Shown in pieces: positions 44,503-53,001 of a stretch of 64,000 nt of DNA. Numbering within the stretch: the stretch's first letter is position 1; every line of letters starts with the position of its first letter. A model generated the notes under the pieces. That model was given only the letters and a program-made list of their open reading frames with translations. It had not been told where the DNA came from and searched no databases. The position numbers were made by a program, and so were the translations under genes. Origin of the DNA: Prevotella sp. (GTDB lineage: Bacteria > Bacteroidota > Bacteroidia > Bacteroidales > Bacteroidaceae); contig JALFPC010000054.1 in assembly GCA_022782305.1 (NCBI GenBank), positions 1 to 64,000 on the forward strand, given 5' to 3'.

Positions 44503-46734
44503 TTATTCCGCTGTGAGCTGGAGCACACGACTTGACCAGTCAATCTTCTTGCTCCACTCCAGATCATGCTCGTATGGTAGGTCAAGGCCATGGTCCATGA
44601 GATAACGACCGCTGTATGACTTACCCTCGCATGGCAATGGGTTCTTGTCTATACGATTAAGCTCATGCACCACATAACGTTTGTTTGGATCAAGACCCTG
44701 CATCTTTACAATGGGGAAATGCTCATTCTTGAAACATTCCAACTTATACCAATAAAAAACCGCCTTGGTTTTATCCTCAGATACATACATGAGCGATGCC
44801 AGATTATCACCAGCATAAGGGGAATGTAAGCGGTAGAGGTCGCCAAACTGCACCACGGACCTTATGGTTTTATAGTCGGCTATGGCCTGTCGGCAGAGGA
44901 CCTTCTCTTCGTCTGTCATATTCTTGGGTTGTATCTCCATACCCAAACGACCAGACATGGCCACATCACAGCGCAACTTGAGCGATGTAGTGCGGAAAAC
45001 AGCATGATTGGGCACTGCCGAGATATGACTAGCCATGGCTATGGCAGGATAGAAATAGGATGTGCCCCACTGCATGTATATGCGTTGCAGAGCATCTGTA
45101 TTGTCGCTTACCCAGAACTCATCGAAGTAGGGCAGCAGACCATAGTTGGCCCTGCCTCCTCCCGATGCACAATCTTGGATGATAACATCGGGATATTTGG
45201 CCCTGATGCGCTGGCATGTTTTGATGAGCCCCTCATGATAGGCTATGTAAAGATGGCTCTGTTCCTTGAGATACTGCGAGCCGTGATTCATGACGGGTGC
45301 ATTGGCATCCCATTTGATATATGCTATCTCGGGGAATGAGGTGAGCAGACGGTCTACAACATCAAACACGAAATCCTGTACCTCAGGATTAGACATGTCG
45401 AGCACCACCTGCGTACCGCCACGTCCCTTCACGGGTTCACGTCCAGGTGCCTTAATTATCCACTCCGGATGGCGCTCATACAGTTCGGATGTGGTGTTGG
45501 CCATCTCTGGTTCTATCCATATCCCGAACCTCACACCATTCTTCTTGGCATCGCGCAGCAAACCCTCTATGCCATCTGGCAACTTGCGGCTGTCTACAAC
45601 CCAGTCGCCCAATGCAGCATTGTCGGTGGCACGTGGATACTTGTCGCCAAACCAGCCATCGTCCATAACAAAGAGTTCACCTCCCATGGCACGGATATCT
45701 GCCATCATCTGATCCATGCCCTTCTGGTTGATATCAAAATACACTCCTTCCCATGAGTTGAGCAGAATCATGCGCTCCTGGTTGCCGTGGCGCAACTGGT
45801 AATGGCGTGCCCAACGGTGGAAATTGCGCGAGGCTCCCGAGAGTCCCTGTTGTGAGAAAGTATAAGCCACATGTGGTGTTACCAATGTCTGCCCTTTGGC
45901 CAGATGATACTCTGAATTGTCGGGACAGATTCCTGCCAAATAGGTATGATACTCTGTATCGTCAGTATCAATGATTACATCAAAATTACCCGAATACATG
46001 AGGGCGGCACCAATAATGTCTCCATCGTTTTCACGTGGTTTGCCATCAAGAGAAATCATGATCTCCTGTCGGTCGGTGGTGGCATTGCGCAGTCCGTCCT
46101 TGTTCTTGATGCGCAATATCCCACTCTCAAGGCGATGTTCTGTGAGTTGTGCCTCGGCAGCCCATGCACCGTGGAAGTGGTTGACCCACACATTGCCGCG
46201 GCGTATAGGCATGGATGAGGAATAGAAGCGGTTGAGAGTTACAGGTTTCTTCTCGCCGTTTGTTATCTCTGTCCAGCACTCTATCATGTCCACATCGCTA
46301 TAGGCGAAGTAATGGAGTTTTACCGATATGGGATAGAGAGGGTCATGAAGGGAAATGGTGAGTAGAGCGCCCTTACGATCCTGCCCGTTGGGTGCCTTGT
46401 CTGCCACCGCAGTAGTCTGCCACGACTCGGCAACGAGTTGTGTTGACAGGTTCCCATCGGCATGGCGCATGGCAAATGCCGCCTCCGACTGTATATGAGT
46501 GGCTCCGTAGGCAGGGTAAACCTCAAGATGGCTCCAATTGGCACGTGTAGGATTGGGCAGTGCTGCCAGATCGGCATCAGAGAGCAGGTTGCCATAATAT
46601 ACAAACTGCGGTTCCTGACCTTTGTTTACTTCCAGTACCAATGTATTGTTGGGAGTAGAGAGCGACACCCTCTCTGCCCAAATATGCGGCAGACCAGCCG
46701 TCATGATTGCAAACAGTATTGCAAATCTTTTCAT
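44503..46734 (-). CDS. alpha-galactosidase, GH36
   Basis: A 743-residue enzyme with a signal peptide (cleavage near WAERV), an N-terminal beta-supersandwich (~25-320) and a TIM barrel. The nucleophile Asp476 is in YIKWDAN and the acid/base region is SDNTDALQR at 543-551; VMDDGWFGD and GIWIEPEM are also family-typical. It removes alpha-1,6-galactosyl branches from galactomannan oligosaccharides. The motif is KWDAN where KWDMN is more common, but the catalytic Asp is kept. It is the last gene of the mannan locus, 15 bp after the epimerase gene, and is likely periplasmic. Confidence 0.92.
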   Translation of the reverse strand: MKRFAILFAIMTAGLPHIWAERVSLSTPNNTLVLEVNKGQEPQFVYYGNLLSDADLAALPNPTRANWSHLEVYPAYGATHIQSEAAFAMRHADGNLSTQLVAESWQTTAVADKAPNGQDRKGALLTISLHDPLYPISVKLHYFAYSDVDMIECWTEITNGEKKPVTLNRFYSSSMPIRRGNVWVNHFHGAWAAEAQLTEHRLESGILRIKNKDGLRNATTDRQEIMISLDGKPRENDGDIIGAALMYSGNFDVIIDTDDTEYHTYLAGICPDNSEYHLAKGQTLVTPHVAYTFSQQGLSGASRNFHRWARHYQLRHGNQERMILLNSWEGVYFDINQKGMDQMMADIRAMGGELFVMDDGWFGDKYPRATDNAALGDWVVDSRKLPDGIEGLLRDAKKNGVRFGIWIEPEMANTTSELYERHPEWIIKAPGREPVKGRGGTQVVLDMSNPEVQDFVFDVVDRLLTSFPEIAYIKWDANAPVMNHGSQYLKEQSHLYIAYHEGLIKTCQRIRAKYPDVIIQDCASGGGRANYGLLPYFDEFWVSDNTDALQRIYMQWGTSYFYPAIAMASHISAVPNHAVFRTTSLKLRCDVAMSGRLGMEIQPKNMTDEEKVLCRQAIADYKTIRSVVQFGDLYRLHSPYAGDNLASLMYVSEDKTKAVFYWYKLECFKNEHFPIVKMQGLDPNKRYVVHELNRIDKNPLPCEGKSYSGRYLMDHGLDLPYEHDLEWSKKIDWSSRVLQLTAE

Positions 46735-46749
46735 AATATTATCTGATAA

Positions 46750-48018
46750 TTATTCCGTTCTTTCAATTATTTCTAGGCACATACGTGAATTATGGTATGG
46801 GCATTTCCAAAACCCTGCATGGTCGTCACGGGTGTTGACCTCGCCATGCGCATTGCGGCTCCAATACCACTCGCCGTACTCATGGTCAATGAGGTTGTCC
46901 TTAATATACTTCCAGCAGCACAAAGCCTTGTCAAGAGCCGAGCGGTCATTGAAATACTGGTATATATTATAGAATCCCACCACGGCCTCTGCCTGCACCC
47001 ACCAGTGGCGGTCGTCATCCACATGACCAGTGTCGAGATTTGCCTCATGAGTCATCGACCCATCGCTGTTTAGTCCTTTCTCAGATGCTTTGGCCACCAA
47101 TACCACTATGGGTTCCACCTTCTTGAGGATATCCTTGTCTGCCAGCACCATGGCAGCCTCATGCATGAGCCACGAACATTCAATGTCGTGACCATAACTC
47201 TCAAGCCATCCTGCACCCCGTGTCCAATCATTTTCGAAGAAGAGATCGAGGTGGTGTGTATCGGGATTGAGTATGCGGTCGGTGAATATGCATATAATAT
47301 TTCTCAGCGCGTCGGCCACTTGTTGCTTTCTGTTTTGGTCAACACTCATTCCCTTAGTTTCCATCTCGTTGAGGCATCTTAGCAGGTTGGTATATGGTTC
47401 CATGATATGTAGATGGGTATTCTGAGATTTGGGATAGTTGGCATCGAGATCAGAAAGTCTCATGTCGGCAATCTCGCCCCACTCTCTCGTCTGTGCCTCT
47501 ATGTATCCATTGTTTATGCGATCAAGAGAGTGTACCTCTATGGTATCGAAGAGTTGGAACGAGATTTCTATCGTTTCTTCTATTTCTGTTTGTGGTGTGC
47601 GCAGATCTGTAATGGCAGCCCTCACATATTCGCTCATACCATAGAGCATGAAACCAATGGCGTAGAACTGCTTTTTGGTGTCTTTGGCATTGCCCAGATA
47701 GTCCACCGACCAATAACTGCCGCCATATTCGCTGTCAATGAAATGGTTGATGATATAATCTCTGGCACGCTTGGCAGCCGCTAAGTATTCAGGGCGCTGC
47801 AATACACGATAGGCAGCGGCAAACGACCAAAGTATGCGGCCATTGAGGATGCCGCCCTTGTCGGCATCCTTGATTAGGGTGCCATCGCCTCTCATCTGTC
47901 CGTAAAACCCTCCATGTTCTTCGTCCTGCATATTGTTTAACCAGAATGGCAGGATATTGCGCTCCACGGTATTGAGCATCTCCGTGCGGAGGGTTTTAAT
48001 GATATTATTGTCTGTCAT
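46750..48018 (-). CDS. mannobiose/cellobiose 2-epimerase (AGE family)
   Basis: A 422-residue (alpha/alpha)6-barrel epimerase of the N-acyl-glucosamine 2-epimerase superfamily, without a signal peptide. Motifs are HGGFYGQM near residue 35, ARDYIINHF, WVQAEAVVGFYN and YWSRN near the C-terminus, with the conserved catalytic His residues between. In this setting it would turn mannobiose into 4-O-beta-mannosyl-glucose for the GH130 enzyme. The start MTDNNIIK is chosen over an upstream in-frame alternative. It follows the symporter gene by 39 bp. Confidence 0.9.
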   Translation of the reverse strand: MTDNNIIKTLRTEMLNTVERNILPFWLNNMQDEEHGGFYGQMRGDGTLIKDADKGGILNGRILWSFAAAYRVLQRPEYLAAAKRARDYIINHFIDSEYGGSYWSVDYLGNAKDTKKQFYAIGFMLYGMSEYVRAAITDLRTPQTEIEETIEISFQLFDTIEVHSLDRINNGYIEAQTREWGEIADMRLSDLDANYPKSQNTHLHIMEPYTNLLRCLNEMETKGMSVDQNRKQQVADALRNIICIFTDRILNPDTHHLDLFFENDWTRGAGWLESYGHDIECSWLMHEAAMVLADKDILKKVEPIVVLVAKASEKGLNSDGSMTHEANLDTGHVDDDRHWWVQAEAVVGFYNIYQYFNDRSALDKALCCWKYIKDNLIDHEYGEWYWSRNAHGEVNTRDDHAGFWKCPYHNSRMCLEIIERTE

Positions 48019-48057
48019 AATAGTTGAAATATGATGGTATGAGCCCTTGGGGCACAT

Positions 48058-49401
48058 TTATTTCTTTATTGGATATAGCCAAGCTAGAAGAGCCATGATA
48101 ATGGCAATACCAGCAGGAATGAGCGAGAACAGCGACCAAACCATGGTAAGCACCGAGTCGGTGATAGAGGCAGGGTCGATAACAGAATTGCCGAAATCAT
48201 CTTTCATCATGCTCGCACCGGCCAGTCCGAGGAAGAGGGCTATGAGCGAACCAGAGATGGCACCACCGAGTTTCTGCGACATGGTGCCTGACGAGAAAAT
48301 GAGTCCTGTGGATGATGCTCCGTTTTTTTCTGTTGCATAGTCAGCCACGTCGGCATACATAGACCATAGCAGGGGCGAATAAAGTCCGATGCCCGCGGAA
48401 GTGAGAACCACCACCACTATCATCAACCATATATAACTGGCATCCATGGGAATAAAGAAGAACAATACCGAGCATGCCACGCAGATGATGGAGGCATATA
48501 TGAATGCCATGCGCTTGCTGCCCACCTTAGCAGTGAATGCAGGCGAGAGACCACCGAAAATCATGCATGTAACCTCTCCAAAGGCCATAAATACAGTATA
48601 GTTGATTATCAGGCTGCCAATGGTTATATCGCCACCAAGGCAATAGGCGAGCATATATCCAGCCACAGCATAGCGGAAGCCATTGAAGAAATTGGTGCAT
48701 ATTCCTATTAGCGTGAGATAAATCCACGGACGATTGCGAAACAGGTCGCCAAACTGCTTGAAGGAGAATTTCTCTGCCCTAACAGGCTTAAGCCTCTCCT
48801 TAGTAAGCAGACCGCAGGCAAGTGTCATCACAGTGGCAAGCAGTCCAAAGAATGCACCCAGCACCGCATACTGGTGGGCATCGGTGCCGCCCACAAATTT
48901 CTGCAGGTATGGAAAGGAGATGAGGGTGATAAATCCCATGGCATAGGCTCCAATCATGCGGAAAGATGAGAATTGGTTTTTCTCATTGTCGTCGTCGGTC
49001 ATCACGCCAAGTAGCGAGCCATATGGTACGTTGACCAAGGTGTATACGGCCATCATAAGCAGATAAAAGACATAGGCATACACACGCTTTAGTTCTGGTC
49101 CGAAGTCAGGGGTATAGAGCAACAAAGCGAAGATGATGCCAAAAGGGATGGAACCGAAGATGAGCCACGGACGATAAGTACCCCAGCGCGACTGAGTGCG
49201 GTCAGCAAGGCTACCCATGAGCGGGTCTGTAAACACGTCGAAGAGACGGGCTATGAGCATCAGAGCCGCAGCATCGGCAAAAGACAGTCCGAAGACATTG
49301 GTGAAATACAATGGAAAGGCTATAGACATTATCTTCCAGGTGATGCCGCCAGAAGCGGCATCACCCAGAGCATATCCTATTTTCTCTTTGATGGAAGCCA
49401 T
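48058..49401 (-). CDS. GPH-family sugar:cation symporter
   Basis: A 447-residue, ~12-helix MFS transporter of the glycoside-pentoside-hexuronide (MelB-like) family. The signature RLFDVFTDPLMGSLADRTQSRWG with the two cation-site Asp residues lies near residues 50-70. It would import mannobiose or mannosyl oligosaccharides from the periplasm. It lies between the GH130 gene (47 bp upstream) and the epimerase gene, matching its substrate flow. Confidence 0.93.
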   Translation of the reverse strand: MASIKEKIGYALGDAASGGITWKIMSIAFPLYFTNVFGLSFADAAALMLIARLFDVFTDPLMGSLADRTQSRWGTYRPWLIFGSIPFGIIFALLLYTPDFGPELKRVYAYVFYLLMMAVYTLVNVPYGSLLGVMTDDDNEKNQFSSFRMIGAYAMGFITLISFPYLQKFVGGTDAHQYAVLGAFFGLLATVMTLACGLLTKERLKPVRAEKFSFKQFGDLFRNRPWIYLTLIGICTNFFNGFRYAVAGYMLAYCLGGDITIGSLIINYTVFMAFGEVTCMIFGGLSPAFTAKVGSKRMAFIYASIICVACSVLFFFIPMDASYIWLMIVVVVLTSAGIGLYSPLLWSMYADVADYATEKNGASSTGLIFSSGTMSQKLGGAISGSLIALFLGLAGASMMKDDFGNSVIDPASITDSVLTMVWSLFSLIPAGIAIIMALLAWLYPIKK

Positions 49402-49448
49402 AGGTATAATCAGATTTTGTTGTTAGGTAGCAGTTTGGAATGATTATA

Positions 49449-50651
49449 TTATTTACCGAGTGTGGCTTTATTTTTGGCCACCAGCGATTTGATGGTCTCC
49501 ACAGACTTGGCAGTATAGAATCCGTCTTCTGGGGTGTGCATACAGTAGTCAACGAGTTTGCCCACCGTTGACTCAGCCACATGCATACGGGTGTCAGAAG
49601 AAGCGTAATAGATGAGCACACGATCATCATCGTCATGCACGCCCTCGGGAGCATCGCCATCGGCAATCCATCCGTTGGCAAAAGCCACGTTCATCACATC
49701 ACCTATATACTCCTCTCCTTCAGGCACAAGGAAATAGCCGCCAGGCTGGGCGATGACACGAGTAGGATCATCCAAGGCTGTCATATACATATACAGCACA
49801 TAGCGCAAACCAGAAGCGCAGCCACGTACGCCATGGGCCAAATGGAGCCATCCGTGGGTTGTCTTGATAGGATGAGGACCTTCTCCGTTTTTCACTTCCA
49901 TGATGGTATGATAATGGCGGGCATTGATGATGGTCTCTTCTTTCACTTCGGCATGCTCGATGTCGTCAACGAGAGCCCAGCCGATGCCACCGCCAGAACC
50001 AGTATCTATGAATCCGTCTTGCGGACGGGTATAGAAGGCATACTTGCCATCCACAAACTCAGGATGGAGCACCACATTGCGTTGCTGCGAACGGGTCTTG
50101 AGGTCTGGCAGGCGATACCATGTCTTGAGGTCCTTTGTGCGTGCTATGCCTGCTGTGGCAGTGGCTGCCGAGAGGTCTCCGGGCTGAGAGTCGTCATGAC
50201 GCTCTGCACAAAACACACCATATATCCATCCGTCTTGGTGTTGGGTGAGGCGCATGTCATAGATATTGGTGGCTGGTATCACATCCTCGGGCATGGTGAT
50301 GGGCTCATCCCAGAAGCGGAAATTGTCGATACCATTGGGCGACTCAGCCACTGCAAAAAAGGACTTACGGTCGGCTCCTTCTACGCGTACCACCAGCAGA
50401 TAGCGACCATCCAACTTGATGGCACCAGAATTGAGGGCTGCGTTCATCATAATACGCTGCATGAAATATGGATTGTCGTGCTCATCGAAATCATAGCGCC
50501 ACTCTAAGGGTGTGTGCTCAGCTGTCAGAATTGGATATTCATATTTGTCATAAATGCCATTGCCCCACTCTTTTCGGATATTCTTACGGCTGAGCAACTT
50601 CTCATGGTGCTCACGTACGGCTTTCACTTTCTGTTCAAATGTAGTTGTCAT
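49449..50651 (-). CDS. 4-O-beta-D-mannosyl-D-glucose phosphorylase, GH130
   Basis: A 400-residue five-bladed beta-propeller enzyme with no signal peptide, thus cytoplasmic. The general acid is Asp132 in NIYDMRLT, corresponding to Asp131 of the Bacteroides fragilis mannosylglucose phosphorylase; phosphate-binding Arg and His residues are expected around RARH/RHYHTIME. It cleaves mannosyl-glucose with phosphate to mannose-1-phosphate and glucose. The neighbouring epimerase and symporter support GH130 subfamily 1 rather than the mannooligosaccharide subfamily. Confidence 0.94.
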   Translation of the reverse strand: MTTTFEQKVKAVREHHEKLLSRKNIRKEWGNGIYDKYEYPILTAEHTPLEWRYDFDEHDNPYFMQRIMMNAALNSGAIKLDGRYLLVVRVEGADRKSFFAVAESPNGIDNFRFWDEPITMPEDVIPATNIYDMRLTQHQDGWIYGVFCAERHDDSQPGDLSAATATAGIARTKDLKTWYRLPDLKTRSQQRNVVLHPEFVDGKYAFYTRPQDGFIDTGSGGGIGWALVDDIEHAEVKEETIINARHYHTIMEVKNGEGPHPIKTTHGWLHLAHGVRGCASGLRYVLYMYMTALDDPTRVIAQPGGYFLVPEGEEYIGDVMNVAFANGWIADGDAPEGVHDDDDRVLIYYASSDTRMHVAESTVGKLVDYCMHTPEDGFYTAKSVETIKSLVAKNKATLGK

Positions 50652-50715
50652 AGTATGATAATATGCTTTTAAAAAAATATAATAAGTTGATCATCGATAT
50701 TTGTGACAGATTCTC

Positions 50716-51888
50716 CTACTTAATCTTCTGGATGTCCTTGACAAACAGGTGGTGCTTGTCTTTGGCCCACAGAGCAAAGTCGTCGGCAGTGGCAGCATCC
50801 TTGGATGCACCAAAATGCTCTTTGGAATAATTACGCCAAGGCAGATACCATAGCAATGGATAGCGGTCCATGAAGGGTTTCACCACCCTCTGCCACCATG
50901 TAGCGTCGGGAGAGTTCTTATAGCCACATTCTGTCATGGCTATCAGTTTATTGTTTTTGGCGGCAATGGCAGTAATGAGTTGCAGGTCGGCATCAAGTTG
51001 TGCCTTGAAGTCGGCCTCGGTGCCCCATTGATAGGCATCCTCGCCTATGATGTCTACACGCTCATTGCCGGGATAGCGCACCATCCATGCCTCTTCGGTC
51101 CAATTACCCTGCAAGTTAGGCGAATATGACCATACAATGCTTTCGCCCAATGTGGCATTGATATAATCCTGTGTCATATTCCAAATGGCGTGGTATTCGG
51201 CATCGGTGCAATTGGCCTGCCCCCACCAAAACCAGTTACCATTGTTTTCATGATAAGGACGGAATACTATTGGTATGGCATTGCCATGGTTGTCTTTGAG
51301 CGACGAGAGAAATGTTCTGACGCGCTCCAGCCATGTCATATACAAATCATAACGGTTGCCACCTTTGAGCACCGACTTTACGGTATGCTGCGGGTTGGGC
51401 ACAGCCTTGGCAGTCTGGCACTGTCGCAACTGACACAGTGCTTTCACCGCATCCTTATATGCCGCAATATCGCTCTCTATCCATGCTGTAGTGCCCAGCA
51501 GAGGGTTGCGCGGATGCCAAGAGATGGTAATGATGCCGCCCCGTTCATGATGGGCTATGATCTCCTGGCGAATACGGCTGAAAGGCACAGAATCGAGATT
51601 CTTTAAATCACCCACTTCTATGCCACCAAGGTCGAAACCCATCACGGCAGGATAGTCACCCACCAACTCGTAGGTATCGGAGCGCCCCTCATCCCAATTC
51701 CATGTAATGCCATAGAAAGGATCATCTTGATGACCATACATATAGCCCCGCTTCTGTATCTTAACCAGACGGTCGAGGAGTTGCTGGCGTGGCGTTTTGG
51801 CGTTGGCCTTCACCTTGGCGGCATTGGCCACTGCCAGCGGCATGATGGCAGCCGCCACGAGGATAACGAGTGATATTATTCTTTTCAT
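50716..51888 (-). CDS. beta-1,4-mannanase, GH26
   Basis: A 390-residue enzyme with a type I signal peptide (cleavage near AVANA) and a single GH26 barrel. The acid/base is Glu214 in FRPYHENNGNWFWWG and the nucleophile Glu320 in IAMTECGYKN. WHPRNP near 125 and GEDAYQW near 283 also fit the family. It cuts beta-1,4-mannan to short products, probably mannobiose, in the periplasm or outside. No lipobox. The start MKRIISLV is chosen; the ORF track runs 57 codons further into the previous gene. Confidence 0.95.
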   Translation of the reverse strand: MKRIISLVILVAAAIMPLAVANAAKVKANAKTPRQQLLDRLVKIQKRGYMYGHQDDPFYGITWNWDEGRSDTYELVGDYPAVMGFDLGGIEVGDLKNLDSVPFSRIRQEIIAHHERGGIITISWHPRNPLLGTTAWIESDIAAYKDAVKALCQLRQCQTAKAVPNPQHTVKSVLKGGNRYDLYMTWLERVRTFLSSLKDNHGNAIPIVFRPYHENNGNWFWWGQANCTDAEYHAIWNMTQDYINATLGESIVWSYSPNLQGNWTEEAWMVRYPGNERVDIIGEDAYQWGTEADFKAQLDADLQLITAIAAKNNKLIAMTECGYKNSPDATWWQRVVKPFMDRYPLLWYLPWRNYSKEHFGASKDAATADDFALWAKDKHHLFVKDIQKIK

Positions 51889-51898
51889 ATCTTTAGTT

Positions 51899-52969
51899 TT
51901 AGTCTTTCTTTTTGAGATATAGTCCATTGAGATTATGTGCAAATATGGTGCGCTTGTCATTATACAAGTGCATGAAATCTGCAATGTCGCTGCTTCCAGG
52001 ATATGGGCATGCAGCCATGATATCTCCACCCATGCCACTGTTTTCTCTAAAGAGAGCATAGGTCAGGCCGTTGCCAGCAATGAGGGGTAGCACCCTCTGG
52101 CTCCAATATGCAGAGTCTTTTCTGCAATAGTCGCCCATGGTAATGCCAGCACCGCATTTCTTGCTCTTGGCCACAGCAACCAAGGCTTTCACCTGTGCCG
52201 ACAACATCTGCCAACGGGCATCAGTATTCTCAGACTCATTAATATCGCCTACTGACAGGTCTACGGCTCCCAGTTCACAATCGGGCATATATGCTTTGAA
52301 TGTTTCTTTTTCATTAGTTGTCTGCTCAGCCGAATAGCCAGCCACAATGTTGCTGGTGCCCAGTTCGCGCAGTTTGTCTGCTATGATCTTATATACATTC
52401 TTATAATCATCTGCGGGCAACGACATGTACCATTCGTCGTGCACACGGGGCATAATATATAGCAATACTGGTGCTCTCTTGCCATAGCCATCCTGAAGGC
52501 TCGCAAGATAGTTTGACATGGAGGTGATATTATCTGTCAACTCCTCATCATCCAGATATTCAGGCACCATCCAGCGAATGATGACCAGGCTGCCTCGTTG
52601 CACAGTGGATAGAATATCACTGCGGATGGCAGAGAGAGACATGCCCGAAACATCTGTTCCGCTCGCGACATCTGAAATCTCATATCCCGTAACAGCCACA
52701 TTATCTCCACACACGCTCTTGATATCGCTGCGCAGACTGTCGCCCTGCCATCCAGCACCACACAAGGTGCTGCTCATCTGGCCAAACAATACTCCGCGCT
52801 CAGATATTAGGGGCAGGTTGTCGCGCATGTTCTCTGTGCGGACGGTCAGTCCACTCTGACCTATCTCGTCATAACTTTTCTTTTTGTCGCCGCCGCAAGA
52901 TGCCATCATGATCACTACAGCCAGCATACATGCTGAAAGTCTCATACCGCGCAAAATCATTGACATCAT
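51899..52969 (-). CDS. GH26-like lipoprotein lacking the catalytic nucleophile (probable pseudoenzyme)
   Basis: A 356-residue lipoprotein (lipobox MMASC, Cys25) whose whole length lines up by eye with the adjacent GH26 mannanase: RGVLFGQMSST with GYMYGHQDDP, SLVIIRW with GIITISW, SNIVAGYS with ESIVWSYS, AYWSQRVLPLI with TWWQRVVKPFM. At the nucleophile position the sequence is ITMGDY, giving Met279 in place of Glu. The acid/base site reads RVHDEW, so Glu is shifted or replaced. A surface mannan-binding or scaffold role is likely; remote mannanase activity cannot be excluded. It sits between the two GH26 enzyme genes (10 and 32 bp gaps). Confidence 0.7.
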   Translation of the reverse strand: MMSMILRGMRLSACMLAVVIMMASCGGDKKKSYDEIGQSGLTVRTENMRDNLPLISERGVLFGQMSSTLCGAGWQGDSLRSDIKSVCGDNVAVTGYEISDVASGTDVSGMSLSAIRSDILSTVQRGSLVIIRWMVPEYLDDEELTDNITSMSNYLASLQDGYGKRAPVLLYIMPRVHDEWYMSLPADDYKNVYKIIADKLRELGTSNIVAGYSAEQTTNEKETFKAYMPDCELGAVDLSVGDINESENTDARWQMLSAQVKALVAVAKSKKCGAGITMGDYCRKDSAYWSQRVLPLIAGNGLTYALFRENSGMGGDIMAACPYPGSSDIADFMHLYNDKRTIFAHNLNGLYLKKKD

Positions 52970-53001
52970 AACAAATTATTATGTTCGCAGTTTAAATCTA
53001 T

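Noticed and set aside
49581-50507. 308-residue plus-strand ORF
   Set aside because: Antisense shadow of the GH130 gene, which has its catalytic motif and normal length.
51889-52059. N-terminal extension of the GH26 mannanase ORF
   Set aside because: Runs into the preceding gene and hides an obvious signal peptide starting at 51888.
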